Assembly: GCA_019931245.1 (NCBI GenBank)
Contig: JAINDL010000001.1
Location: forward strand, 1 to 64,000
Length of the DNA stretch: 64,000 nucleotides
Direction: 5' to 3'
Origin: Bryobacteraceae bacterium CoA2 C42
Lineage (GTDB): Bacteria; Acidobacteriota; Terriglobia; Bryobacterales; Bryobacteraceae
Shown here: piece after piece, positions 1 through 9,205 of the stretch
Position numbering within the stretch: the stretch's first letter is position 1
How the letters are laid out: the number at the start of each line of letters is the position of its first letter
Notes under the pieces: model-generated
The model's database searches: none
What the model saw: only the letters and a program-made list of their open reading frames with translations
What the model was told of the DNA's origin: nothing
Program-made: the position numbers and the translations under genes

Positions 1-1236
1 CTGGGGTGGGCGTGGGGGCAGGCTCCGCAACTGAAAGAGGCCGGGGTGTGCGCGCGATGCCACGTGGCGCAAGTGCTGGAGTGGAGCGTGGCGGCCAAGC
101 ACGGGCGGGCGGGGACGAACTGCGCGGCGTGCCACGGGGCGAGCGCGGGGCACGTGGCGAACGAGCGGAACCAGGTGAAGCCGGAGCGGCTACCGGTGGG
201 GGCGGCGGCGGTGACGGCGTTGTGCGCGAGTTGCCACGGCGCGGGATGCCCGAAGACGGGGCGGCGGGAGGGTTGCGCGAGCTGTCACCACGCGCACGCG
301 CTGACGAATCCGCAGGCGCCGGCGGCGAAGGTGGATGCGGCGGGGCGGGACGAGGCGTACCGGGCGGCGATGGCGACGGGAGAGAGGCGGGCGGCGGCGG
401 GGGACTGGGCCGGGGCGCGGGAGGCGTTTGGAGAGGCGCTGCGGGTGAGTCCGAAAGACCCGCGGGCGGCGGGGCGGCGGCGGATGGCGGAGCGGCGGGA
501 GCGGCCGGAGATGGCGGGATTGGAGGTGGTGGGGGCGGAGTTTGACGGGGAGTCGGGGTTGGCGCGGCGGGTGCGGGTGAAGGGGTTGGGGATGGAGATG
601 CGGCTGGTGGGGGGCGGGGTGGGGGAGATGGGGAGCGAGGCGGGGCGGGGGGCGGGTCCGGTGCATGAGGTGTACGTGGAGCCGTATTATCTGGGGGTGT
701 TTGAGGTGACGCAGGCGGAGTGGGAGTGGGCGGGGATGGAGAACCGGAGCACGGTGAAAGGGGGGCGGTGGCCGGTGTACGGGATCAGTTGGGAGGAGGC
801 GCGGGAGTTTGTGCGGCGGGTGAACGCGAAGACGGGGGGGAGTTTCCGGCTGCCGACGGAGGCGGAGTGGGAGCGGGCGGCGCGGCTGGGCGGGGAGGGG
901 GCGCTGGGGGAGCGGGCGTGGTACCGGGAGAATACGGGGACGGGGGCGGGGCCGTTTCGGGAGATGGGGGCGTACGCGCCGCGAGAGGTGGGGACGCGGC
1001 GGGCGAACGCGGGGGGATTTTTTGATTTGGCGGGGAACGTGGCGGAGTGGTGTTCGTCGCTGTTCCGGCCGTATCCGTACGACGGGCGGGACGGACGGGA
1101 GGGCGAGGGGGAGGGGCTGCGGGTGGTGCGGGGCGGGGCTTACGGGGACGGGGCGGAGGCGGTCGCGCCGGGGTTCCGGCATAGTGAGCGGCCGGGGCGG
1201 CGGAGCGCGTGGACGGGGCTGCGGCTGGCGCGGTAG
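1..1236 (+). CDS. Multihaem cytochrome c-type protein fused to TPR-like segment and formylglycine-generating-enzyme (FGE-sulfatase/SUMF1) domain; 5' truncated by window edge
   Basis: Frame open from base 1 (LGWAWGQAPQLKEAGVCARCH...). Four CxxCH motifs (CARCH, CAACH, CASCH, CASCH), then GDWAGAREAFGEALRVSPKDPRAA, then FGE signatures (EPYYLGVFEVTQAEW, YGISWEEAREFVRRVN, FRLPTEAEWERAAR, GNVAEWC, VVRGGAY). Confidence 0.85.
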   Translation: MGWAWGQAPQLKEAGVCARCHVAQVLEWSVAAKHGRAGTNCAACHGASAGHVANERNQVKPERLPVGAAAVTALCASCHGAGCPKTGRREGCASCHHAHALTNPQAPAAKVDAAGRDEAYRAAMATGERRAAAGDWAGAREAFGEALRVSPKDPRAAGRRRMAERRERPEMAGLEVVGAEFDGESGLARRVRVKGLGMEMRLVGGGVGEMGSEAGRGAGPVHEVYVEPYYLGVFEVTQAEWEWAGMENRSTVKGGRWPVYGISWEEAREFVRRVNAKTGGSFRLPTEAEWERAARLGGEGALGERAWYRENTGTGAGPFREMGAYAPREVGTRRANAGGFFDLAGNVAEWCSSLFRPYPYDGRDGREGEGEGLRVVRGGAYGDGAEAVAPGFRHSERPGRRSAWTGLRLAR

Positions 1237-1260
1237 GGGGAGTTGGCGGGTTGGACGACG

Positions 1261-1341
1261 ATGATCCGGGTGGTGCGGGGCGGGGCTGACGGGGATTCGG
1301 CGGAGGCGTTTGAGCCGGGGTGGCGGGTTTGGCGCGTTTAG
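1261..1341 (+). pseudogene. Partial duplicate of the 3' end of the FGE domain
   Basis: Translates IRVVRGGADGDSAEAFEPGWRVWRV*, matching LRVVRGGAYGDGAEAVAPGFR; 21-bp exact repeat cgggtggtgcggggcggggct at 1120-1140 and 1267-1287. Confidence 0.7.
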
Positions 1342-3134
1342 TCGACGACGGTGAGGGTGATGGCGGGGAGGGGGCGGCGGTAGAAGTTCCAGTCGCCCTG
1401 GTAGATGGGCCCGATCATGACGGCGGTGTGGGCGGTGACGGGCGCGGGGTGGGCGGGGGCTTGACCGGTGATGGTGAGCGGGTAGAGGCCGGGGGGGCCG
1501 GGGGCGGGGAGGGTGAACTCGATTTCGGGGATGAGCATGTCGGCGCCGTCGGCGTTGGGTTCAAAGAGCTGGTCGGGGCGGAAACGGCCAGATAGGGGCG
1601 GGCCGGCGCCTTCGACGCGGACCGAGACTTCGCCCGAGAAGCCGGCTTCGCGGACGAGGTGGAGCTTGAGGGTGGTGGTTTGGCCGCGGCGAACCGTGAG
1701 GTTTTCCGGAGTCGTGAAGAGCTGGAAGGAGGGGGCGGCGGACTCGACTTTGAGGCGGTAGGGGTAGAGGGGGCCGCCGCGGAGGAGGCGGTCGCGGAGT
1801 TCGAGGGTGAGGGTTCCGGAGGTGGTGGGGGTGTAGAAGAGAGTACTGTCGGGGTTGCCGAGGAGGCCGCCCCAGCCGGCGACGACGTCGTCATTTTCGG
1901 CGAGTTTGCGGCCCTGGGGGTCGCGGAGGGTGAGGACGGTGTCGAGGAAGGGGGCGCCGAGCTGGGCGGCGAGGGTGGAGAAGCGGAGGGGCTGGCCGGC
2001 GCGGGCGGGTATGAGAAAGCGCTGGCGTTGGCCGGGGGTGGCGAGGAGGCCATTGACGACGTAGGGGGGCGGGGCGGGGGGAAGGGGTTGGGCATCGGTG
2101 CGTTCGGGCAGGTCGCTGATTTCGAGGGGGAGGGCGTCGGTGTGGCCGGCGGGGGAGACGAGCCAGAGCTTCCAGAGGCCGGGGGAGGCGTGGGCGGGGA
2201 TGGCGACGGCGAAGTCGAGGCGGGAGGGGGAGGCGGCGAGGATCTGGGCGGGGAGGCGGGTGGGGGAGGGGGGATCGGGTTCGAAGCGGATGGGCATGGT
2301 GTAGGGGTAGGTCATGCGGGAGTATTCGGCGAGGCGGAGGGGGGTGAGGTAGGCCTGGGAGACGGCGGCGAGGGCGGAGCCGTGGAGGGAGAAGCGGGCG
2401 AGGGCGCCGCGGCGGGCGCCGAGGGGGGAGAGGGAGAGGGGGTTGGGGAGGTTGGAGATGCGCAGGAGGTAGGCGTTGTTTTTGCCGAAGGTGAAGCCGC
2501 GGGGTCCGCGGTATTGATCGAGGCGGAGGCCGTAGACGCCGGATTGGGGGAAGGTGTATTCGAGGCGGGGGTTTTCGTCGTAGTGGTCGCGGTCGTCGTT
2601 GTAGGCGATTTTTTGGCCGTTGGCGTGGAGGAGGGCCATGCGGGCTTCGACGGCGGAGCCATGGTCCATGGCGCGGAGGTCGAAGAGCCAGCGCTGGCCA
2701 GCGTGGACGGAGAACCAGTAGGTATCGATGTCGGTGGGTCCGTCGAGGCGGCCGTAGAGTTCGGCGGGGAGGGAGGGGAGGGCGCGGTGGTCGCCTTCGA
2801 GGACGGCGGGGAACTGGCCGGCGTTGAACAGGAGGGAGTTGGAGGGGCCGAGGGGAGAGCGGACGCGGAGGAGGTGGGGGCCGAGGGGGGTGTGGGGAGC
2901 GAGGGAGACGAGGCCTTTGAGGCGGCCGGGTTCGCGGAGGGTGGTTTGCTGCCAGGTGAGGAGGGGGGAGTCGAATTCGACGGAGGAGGCGGCTTGGAGG
3001 GATTCGCCGAGGATTTCGATTTCGACGAGGGAGCCGGCGCGGGCGCCGAGGGGGTGGAGGCGGGAGAGGGAGGGGGGCTGGCCGGAGGCGGCGAGGGCGA
3101 GGAGGGGGAGGAGGAGGAGGAAGCGGCGAGTCAC
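1338..3134 (-). CDS. Exported protein with pre-peptidase C-terminal (PPC)-like domains
   Basis: ORF trimmed to a GTG overlapping the upstream stop (GTGA); signal peptide VTRRFLLLLPLLALAASGQ; PPC-like segments (DIDTYWFSVHAGQRWLFDL, FLDTVLTLRDPQGRKLAENDD). Confidence 0.75.
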   Translation of the reverse strand: MTRRFLLLLPLLALAASGQPPSLSRLHPLGARAGSLVEIEILGESLQAASSVEFDSPLLTWQQTTLREPGRLKGLVSLAPHTPLGPHLLRVRSPLGPSNSLLFNAGQFPAVLEGDHRALPSLPAELYGRLDGPTDIDTYWFSVHAGQRWLFDLRAMDHGSAVEARMALLHANGQKIAYNDDRDHYDENPRLEYTFPQSGVYGLRLDQYRGPRGFTFGKNNAYLLRISNLPNPLSLSPLGARRGALARFSLHGSALAAVSQAYLTPLRLAEYSRMTYPYTMPIRFEPDPPSPTRLPAQILAASPSRLDFAVAIPAHASPGLWKLWLVSPAGHTDALPLEISDLPERTDAQPLPPAPPPYVVNGLLATPGQRQRFLIPARAGQPLRFSTLAAQLGAPFLDTVLTLRDPQGRKLAENDDVVAGWGGLLGNPDSTLFYTPTTSGTLTLELRDRLLRGGPLYPYRLKVESAAPSFQLFTTPENLTVRRGQTTTLKLHLVREAGFSGEVSVRVEGAGPPLSGRFRPDQLFEPNADGADMLIPEIEFTLPAPGPPGLYPLTITGQAPAHPAPVTAHTAVMIGPIYQGDWNFYRRPLPAITLTVVD

Positions 3135-4384
3135 CCGAAGAGTTCCTGGACGGGTTTGCCGTCTTTGTTGATGCGGACGGGGCGTCCGTTGGTGTGGTAC
3201 TCCTTTTGGGTATTGATGCCGAGGGCGTGGTAGATGGTGGCGCCGAGGTCTTCGATGGAGACGGGGCGATGGGTGGGTTCGGCGGCGTGGGCATCGGTGG
3301 CGCCGATGATCGTTCCGCCGCGGATGCCGGCGCCGGCGAGGGCGACGGAGAAGGCGCGGGGCCAATGGTCGCGGCCGCCGGAGAAGTTGAGTTTGGGGGT
3401 GCGGCCGAAGTCGCCGATGACGGCGATGAGGGTGTTTTCGAGGAGGCCGCGTTGCTGGAGGTCGGCGAGGAGGGTGGGGAAGGCCTGGTCGAACTCGGCG
3501 TTGAGTTTGCGGGCGCCTTTTTCGTGTTCGCGGTGGGTATCGTAGCCGCCGTGGAAGACGGTGGCGAGGCGGGCGCCGGCTTCGATGAGGCGGCGGGCGA
3601 GGAGGCAGCCCTGGCCAAGGCCGGTGCGGCCGTAGGCGTCGCGGAGGGAGTCTGGTTCGCGGTGGATATCGAAGGCGAGACGGGCGGCGGGGGAGGCGAT
3701 GAGGTCGAGGGCTTTGGCGGAGAAGGCGTCGATGTCGTCGAGGAGGGGGGATTGGGTGAGGCGGGCGAATTCGGCGTCCATGCGGGCGAGGATCTGGCGG
3801 CGGGCGTGGGATTCGGCGTCGGAGATGCCGGCGGGGAGGGTGAGGTCGCGGACGGTGAAGTTTTTGGCGTTGGGGTCGCCGGTGAGGAAGGGGTCGTGGG
3901 CGGGGCCGAGGAAGCCGGCTTCGGCGGAGAGGTCTTTATCGGGGATGGAGACGAAGGCGGGGAGGCCGTGGCGGCTGCCGCGTTCTTTGGAGAGGACGGC
4001 GCCGTAGGAGGGGTGGAGGAGGTCGTTGCGGGGCTTGGTGCCGGAGAAGATGTACTGGCGGGCGCGTTCGTGGATGGCTTCGTCGGAGTGCATGGAGCGG
4101 ATGACGGCGAAGCGGGGGAAGGCGCGGGCGGTGCGGGGGAGGAGGCCGGAGAAGTGGACGCCGGGGACGGGGGTGGGAACGGAGCCGAAGGAGCCGCGGA
4201 CGTCGTGGGGGGCGTCGGGTTTGGGGTCGAAGAAGTCGAGCTGGCTGGCGCCGCCGTTTTGGAAGATGACGATGCAGGCGCGTTCGCGGGAGGAGGAATG
4301 GGCGAGGAGGGAGGGCAGGGAGAGGCCGCCGAAGGCGAGAGAGCCGAGGCGGAGGAGGTCGCGGCGGTGGGGTAGGGGGGGCAT
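3131..4384 (-). CDS. DUF1501 domain-containing protein
   Basis: MPPLPHRRDLLRLGSLAFGG...IVIFQNGGASQLDFFDPKPDAP...; typical DUF1501 layout, directly downstream of a DUF1549/DUF1553 gene. Confidence 0.9.
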   Translation of the reverse strand: MPPLPHRRDLLRLGSLAFGGLSLPSLLAHSSSRERACIVIFQNGGASQLDFFDPKPDAPHDVRGSFGSVPTPVPGVHFSGLLPRTARAFPRFAVIRSMHSDEAIHERARQYIFSGTKPRNDLLHPSYGAVLSKERGSRHGLPAFVSIPDKDLSAEAGFLGPAHDPFLTGDPNAKNFTVRDLTLPAGISDAESHARRQILARMDAEFARLTQSPLLDDIDAFSAKALDLIASPAARLAFDIHREPDSLRDAYGRTGLGQGCLLARRLIEAGARLATVFHGGYDTHREHEKGARKLNAEFDQAFPTLLADLQQRGLLENTLIAVIGDFGRTPKLNFSGGRDHWPRAFSVALAGAGIRGGTIIGATDAHAAEPTHRPVSIEDLGATIYHALGINTQKEYHTNGRPVRINKDGKPVQELFG

Positions 4385-4395
4385 GGTGAGGGGGC

Positions 4396-6714
4396 TCAGT
4401 AGTTGAGTTGGAATTCCTTTGAGACGAGGGTAGCCCAGAGGAGGCCTTCGAGGGCTTTTCGGCGGTTGGCGGCGTGGTTGAGGAAGTCGACGGCGGCGGC
4501 GCGTTCGCGGTCGTTGGGAGGGCGGGCGTAGGCGCGGAGGTAGAGGGCGGAGACGATGTCGTGGTTGGGGAGGGGCTCCCATTGGGCGAGGATGTTGTCT
4601 TTGTCGTCGACTTTGGCCTGGATGGTTTTGCCGTTCATGAGATGGAGGGATTGGGCGAGGGTGGGGACGGCGGCGCGTTCACAGAGGATGTCGCGGCGGG
4701 GGAAGCCGAAGGTGACGAGGAACTGGTCGGGGCCGTCGGGTTGGTAGACGTCGACGGCGCGGGTTCCTTTGGGGTGCCAGGTGAAGGAGTGGGGGATGGC
4801 GGTGACCTGGGAGAGGCTGTCGAGGAGGACTTCGGCGGGGAGCTTGCGGGGCTGGTAGCGGGCGAACAGGAGGCGTTCGAGGGCGGGTGGGGCGCCGGGG
4901 TTGGGGGAGGGGCGGGAGGAGAGCTGGTAGGTGCGGGAGTTGAGGATGAGGCGGTGGAGTTCTTTGAGGCGGAAGCCGGAGGCGATGAAGTGTTGGGCGA
5001 GGGCGTCGAGGAGTTCGGGGTTGGTGGGCGGGTTGCTGAGGCGGAGGTCGTCGAAGGGTTCGACGATGCCGGTTTGGAAGTATTCGTGCCAGATGCGGTT
5101 GACGGTGGCGCGGGCGAAGTAGGGGTTGTCTTTGCTGGTGATCCAGGCGGCGAGGATTTGGCGGCGGTCGGTGGGGGAGTGAAGCGGGAGGGCGGGGCCG
5201 TTGAGGAGCTTGGGGGCGACGGGTTGGCGGGTGACGGGGTGGTGGACTTCGCCCTCGTCTTCGAGAAACCAGGTGCGGCGGTATTCGCCGATGCCGTGTT
5301 TGACGCGCAGGCGGGCGAAGAAGGCGGAGAGGCCGTAGAAGTCGTCCTGGGTGTAGTTTTCCAGCGGGTGGTTGTGGCATTCGGCGCATTCGAGGCGGAT
5401 GCCGAGGAAGAGGCGGGTGACGGTGGGGACGGCGCGGTTGACTTCGAACTTTTTGAGCATGAAGTCGGTGGCGGGGGCCCAGAAGGCGGTGGCGGGGTTT
5501 TGGAAGGAGTCGCCGTCGCTGGTGAGGATGTCGCGGACGAGCTGGTCGTAGGGGCGGTCGGCGGCGAGGGCGGCGTGGAGCCATTCTTTGAACATGCCCA
5601 TGGCGCGGCCCTGGGAGTTGAGCTGGTTGTTGCGGAACCAGTCTTCGAACTTGACGGTCCAGAAGCTGGCGTATTCGGGGGAGGCGAGGAGTTGGATGAT
5701 GAGGGTGGGGCGGTCGGGTTGGGCGAGGAAGCGGGCGGATTCGGCGGGGAGGGGGGGGCGGCCGAGGGTGTCGAGGTAGACGCGGCGGAGGAATTCGGAG
5801 TTGGTGGTGAGCGGGGCGGGGGTGAGGCCGAGGGCGGCGAGGCGGGGGCCGGTGAAGCGGTCGATGAGGTTATCGGGGGGGAAGGGGGAGGGGGCGGGTT
5901 GGGGGGTGTTGGTGACGCCGACGCGGAGGGCGGCGACGAGGCCCATGCCGCGGGCGAGGATGGTGGTGAGCCCGTGGGCGCCGGGGAGGAGGGTGGAGTT
6001 TTCGACGCGGGCGACGGCGGGGTCGGCGGAGGAGAAGCGGACTTCGCGGGTCATGTCGCGGGTGGTGCCATCGGAGAGGCGTCCGATGACGGCGAGGGGT
6101 TGGGGGGTGCGGTGGAGGAGGGCTTCGCGGGGGACGATTTCGAGGCTGGTGAGGCGGGCGCCGCGGGCGCTGCGGGGTGCGCCGAGGCGGAGCCAGGCGA
6201 GGAGGGTGCGGTACTCGTCGGAGTCGCGGGAGAGGAGGCGGCCGCCGCCGTGGGGGGCGTCGAAGAGGGGTTTGCGGAGGAGGAGGCTTTTTTCGGGTTC
6301 GGCGAGGTTGATGCGAGGGAGGACGGCGGCGTGGTCGGCGGCGACGTCGTAGCCGAACAGGGAGAGTTTGAAGCCGTTCTGGCCGGCGGGGGAGCCGTGG
6401 CAGCCGGAGCCGTTGCAGCCTTTGATGGTGAGGAGGGAGATGATGTCGGGCGAGAAGCGGGGTTCGAGCTGGTGGGTGGGTTGGTTGCGGACTTCGACGC
6501 GGACGGAGGCGTTGCCGCAGTGGAGGGTGGTGAGGCCGGGGGCGAGGCCGATGACGCGGTTGGTGTCGATACGGACGAGGTTGGGGTGGGCGGCGGAGAC
6601 GGTGCAGCCGGAGGCGACGAGGCGCTGTTCGGCGCCGGGTCCGGCGAGGACGATATCGCGGGGTTCGAGGGTGGCCCCGGAGGCGGCAAGCGGGAGGAAC
6701 CAAAGCCAGCGCAC
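4396..6714 (-). CDS. DUF1549/DUF1553 domain-containing protein with N-terminal Ig-like segment and CNGSGCHG haem-like motif
   Basis: FSPDIISLLTIKGCNGSGCHGSPAGQNGFKLSLFGYD, LIDRFTGPRLAALGLTPAPLTTNSEFLRRVYLDTLGRPP, ECAECHNHPLENYTQDDFYGLSAFF; GTG start. Confidence 0.9.
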   Translation of the reverse strand: MRWLWFLPLAASGATLEPRDIVLAGPGAEQRLVASGCTVSAAHPNLVRIDTNRVIGLAPGLTTLHCGNASVRVEVRNQPTHQLEPRFSPDIISLLTIKGCNGSGCHGSPAGQNGFKLSLFGYDVAADHAAVLPRINLAEPEKSLLLRKPLFDAPHGGGRLLSRDSDEYRTLLAWLRLGAPRSARGARLTSLEIVPREALLHRTPQPLAVIGRLSDGTTRDMTREVRFSSADPAVARVENSTLLPGAHGLTTILARGMGLVAALRVGVTNTPQPAPSPFPPDNLIDRFTGPRLAALGLTPAPLTTNSEFLRRVYLDTLGRPPLPAESARFLAQPDRPTLIIQLLASPEYASFWTVKFEDWFRNNQLNSQGRAMGMFKEWLHAALAADRPYDQLVRDILTSDGDSFQNPATAFWAPATDFMLKKFEVNRAVPTVTRLFLGIRLECAECHNHPLENYTQDDFYGLSAFFARLRVKHGIGEYRRTWFLEDEGEVHHPVTRQPVAPKLLNGPALPLHSPTDRRQILAAWITSKDNPYFARATVNRIWHEYFQTGIVEPFDDLRLSNPPTNPELLDALAQHFIASGFRLKELHRLILNSRTYQLSSRPSPNPGAPPALERLLFARYQPRKLPAEVLLDSLSQVTAIPHSFTWHPKGTRAVDVYQPDGPDQFLVTFGFPRRDILCERAAVPTLAQSLHLMNGKTIQAKVDDKDNILAQWEPLPNHDIVSALYLRAYARPPNDRERAAAVDFLNHAANRRKALEGLLWATLVSKEFQLNY

Positions 6715-6718
6715 CTCC

Positions 6719-6770
6719 CTATGCTATCCCTATTGGGCGGCGGCGTGGGTGGGGGCGAGGGGGGAGTGGC
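6719..6770 (-). pseudogene. Duplicated 3'-end fragment of the MFS transporter gene (copy A of a segmental duplication)
   Basis: tatgctatccctattgggcggcggcgtgggtgggggcgagggg resembles tatgctatccctgttcggcgacggcgtgggcgggggcgaggggg at 7987-8030, which encodes the C-terminus of the intact MFS gene. Confidence 0.65.
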
Positions 6771-7155
6771 TTACAGACTGGGGAGCGTTTCGCCTGCGCC
6801 GGTTCACGGCGAAGGGAATCCGGAAAAAGATGGCGCGCGATAGGAAACAAGTGGGCTTTCGCCGTGGCTAACTCCACCGGCACGGCGGCGGTCCTGGCAC
6901 GCGCAAATGTTTCCGACGCGAGATTTTGAGTCAAAGCCCAATTCCCCAATCGAGAGAGCGAGAATCGAAACTAAGTCGGGGCGATTCCACGCGGGAGGTG
7001 GGGATTCCTCGTATCGCGGGAGGCGCCTCGAAGTTACCCACCGAGCCTGCGCCGCCGCGGGCCCGGACCTTCGGGCGACCGGGTGCAAAGGTCTCGATCT
7101 AATCGAGGCGAAGCGGGTGCTTCTTGACTGGTGAATTCGTGCGAACCTATCGGGT

Positions 7156-7695
7156 ATGCCAACTATAAAGAGATTACTCGGATTTACAGTGATCGGCCTA
7201 TTTCTTGCCCAGGGCGTTCCCGCTCAGCAAGAATCTGACCGGTGCCATGTTTACATGGTTGCCGCGGGCGCTGAAGATGCAGCGGCCATCTGGAAGCTGA
7301 TCGAGGAGGGCCTGCCCCTTAAGGAAGTTGAGAAGCGGGCGGCTAAGTTAGTAGGGACTCTGGGCGAGTTTGATACCGCTACCGGCGAAGAACAATCGAC
7401 CACAAAGAGCTTTGCCATTCCAGGCACCTCTCAGTTCGTCACGGTCACTGTCTTCTATACCGATGAGTCCATGGCCGCGGCAGGCGTGGGCCCCAATTCG
7501 ATATTGCTCTCGCTGGTAATTGCCAATAAGAAACTCGATACGGCAATGGGTGCGCCAGACTCTATTCAGGCCGAGGTAAGCGTCGATCAGTTCGCCGGAA
7601 AGATCAGGGTCAAAAAGGTCACCGTCCTGAATGGCAAGAAGTACCTCATGGGAATGGAATGTGAGCGCAAGGCGCCCCGGGCAGCAGCCCGATAA
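7156..7695 (+). CDS. Hypothetical exported protein (orphan)
   Basis: MPTIKRLLGFTVIGLFLAQGVPAQQ signal peptide; visibly less GC-extreme codon use than its neighbours; no family recognised. Confidence 0.6.
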   Translation: MPTIKRLLGFTVIGLFLAQGVPAQQESDRCHVYMVAAGAEDAAAIWKLIEEGLPLKEVEKRAAKLVGTLGEFDTATGEEQSTTKSFAIPGTSQFVTVTVFYTDESMAAAGVGPNSILLSLVIANKKLDTAMGAPDSIQAEVSVDQFAGKIRVKKVTVLNGKKYLMGMECERKAPRAAAR

Positions 7696-7721
7696 CTGTT
7701 TGCAGAGTCGAGGCTTCGTTC

Positions 7722-7987
7722 CTCTTGAGCTGGTTCCGGTGGGGGAGGGTTTTGTGGGGGACGATTCCGCGGCGGGCGTCGCGGGGGTGTCGCAGACGGG
7801 TTTGCGGAAGAGGAAGCTTTTCTCTCGGGTTCGGCGGTTTTGACAGGGAGAGTTTGAACCCGTTTTGTCCGGCGGGGGAGCCGTGGCATCCAGAGCCGTT
7901 GGAGCCTTGGAGGATGATGCACATAGAGATGATGTTGGGGGAGGGGCGGGGGGCGACCGGGAGGAGCCAGAGGCCACGCCACTCGCT
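7722..7987 (-). pseudogene. Decayed copy of the DUF1549-type gene N-terminus (copy B)
   Basis: Antisense of 7646-7924 gives GSNGSGCHGSPAGQNGFKLSL, near-identical to the intact gene, followed by frameshifts. Deletions relative to 6260-6714, with start-region similarity to 6675-6714. Confidence 0.8.
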
Positions 7988-7990
7988 ATG

Positions 7991-9205
7991 CTATCCCTGT
8001 TCGGCGACGGCGTGGGCGGGGGCGAGGGGGCCGGTGGCGAGCCAGAGGGCGAGGGCGGCGAGGAGCGGGAGGGTGCCGAACAGGAGGAAGACGGGGACGT
8101 AGGAGTAGTGGTCGATGAGCCAGCCGGTGGCGAGGGAGAAGACCATGCCGCCGAAGCCGGAGCCCATGCTGCAGAGGCCCCAGGCGGAGGCGAGGGCGCG
8201 GCGGGGGAGGACATCGGCGGGGATGGAGAGGAGAACGGCGTTGGCGCCGGTGTAGCCGGCCATGGCGAGGGAGATGCAGGCCATGGAGAGCCAGACGCTG
8301 TCGACATAGACGGCGGGGAAGGCGGCGGCCATGGAGGCGGCGGCGAGGGCGATGGTGCCTTTCTTGGCGAGGTTGAGCGGGACGCCGCGGCGGAGGAGCC
8401 AGCCGCAGAACCAGCCGCCGGCGAGGTTGCCGAGGTCGGCGACGAGGAAGGGGATCCAGCCGTATTTGCCGATGTCGGCCATTTCGAGGTGGCGGCCGTT
8501 TTTGAGGTATTCGGGGAACCAGAAGATGTAGAAGTACCAGACGGGATCGAACAGGAGCTTGACGAGGAGGAAGCCGCGGATGAAGCGGAGGCGGAGCATT
8601 TGGGCGACGGGGAGGGGCGGGAGGGTTTCCGGGGGGAGGCCGGGGGGCGTGTCGTAGAGCAGCCACCAGGCGATGAGCCAGAGGAGGCCGGAGGCGCCGA
8701 CGGCGACGAAGGCGGCGCGCCAGCCGTAGTGGAGGGAGAGGAAGATGACGAGGGGGGTGGCGATGAGGGCGCCGAGGGCGGAGCCGCTGTTGAAGAGGCC
8801 GGAGGCGAGGGAGCGTTCACGGACGGGGAACCATTCGGCGACGACGCGGATGCCGGCGGGCCAGTTGCCGGCTTCGCCCATGGCGAGGAGGAAGCGGGTG
8901 AGGCCGAGGGAGAGGGCGCCGGTGGCGGTGGCCTGGAGGATGGCGGCGAGCGACCACCAGCCGACGCAGAGGGCGTAGCCGAGGCGGGTGCCGAGGCGGT
9001 CGATGAGCGGACCGGAGACGCCGTTCATGATGGTGTAGGCGACCATGAAGGCGGAGACGACGCGGGAGTAGTCGACGTTGGACATGCCGAACTCGGCGCG
9101 GAGGACGGGGGCGAGGACGGAGAGGGTTTGGCGGTCGAGGTAGTTGATGAGGGTGGCGAGGAAGACGAGGGCGACCATCAGCCAGCGGCGGGGGGAGGGG
9201 GTCAT
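7991..9205 (-). CDS. MFS transporter (ACS/hexuronate-type)
   Basis: MVALVFLATLINYLDRQTLSVLAPVLRAEFGMSNVDYSRVVSAFMVAYTI...GEAGNWPAGIRVVAEWFPVRERSLASGLFNSGS. Confidence 0.9.
   Translation of the reverse strand: MTPSPRRWLMVALVFLATLINYLDRQTLSVLAPVLRAEFGMSNVDYSRVVSAFMVAYTIMNGVSGPLIDRLGTRLGYALCVGWWSLAAILQATATGALSLGLTRFLLAMGEAGNWPAGIRVVAEWFPVRERSLASGLFNSGSALGALIATPLVIFLSLHYGWRAAFVAVGASGLLWLIAWWLLYDTPPGLPPETLPPLPVAQMLRLRFIRGFLLVKLLFDPVWYFYIFWFPEYLKNGRHLEMADIGKYGWIPFLVADLGNLAGGWFCGWLLRRGVPLNLAKKGTIALAAASMAAAFPAVYVDSVWLSMACISLAMAGYTGANAVLLSIPADVLPRRALASAWGLCSMGSGFGGMVFSLATGWLIDHYSYVPVFLLFGTLPLLAALALWLATGPLAPAHAVAEQG

Noticed and set aside
1659-3233. Long + strand ORF (524 aa, Gly/Glu/Val-rich) and similar long antisense ORFs (4474-6843, 7865-9688, 3194-4375)
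   Set aside because: Low-complexity G/E/A/V composition and exact antisense overlap with recognisable DUF1501/DUF1549/MFS genes; artefacts of high GC wobble.
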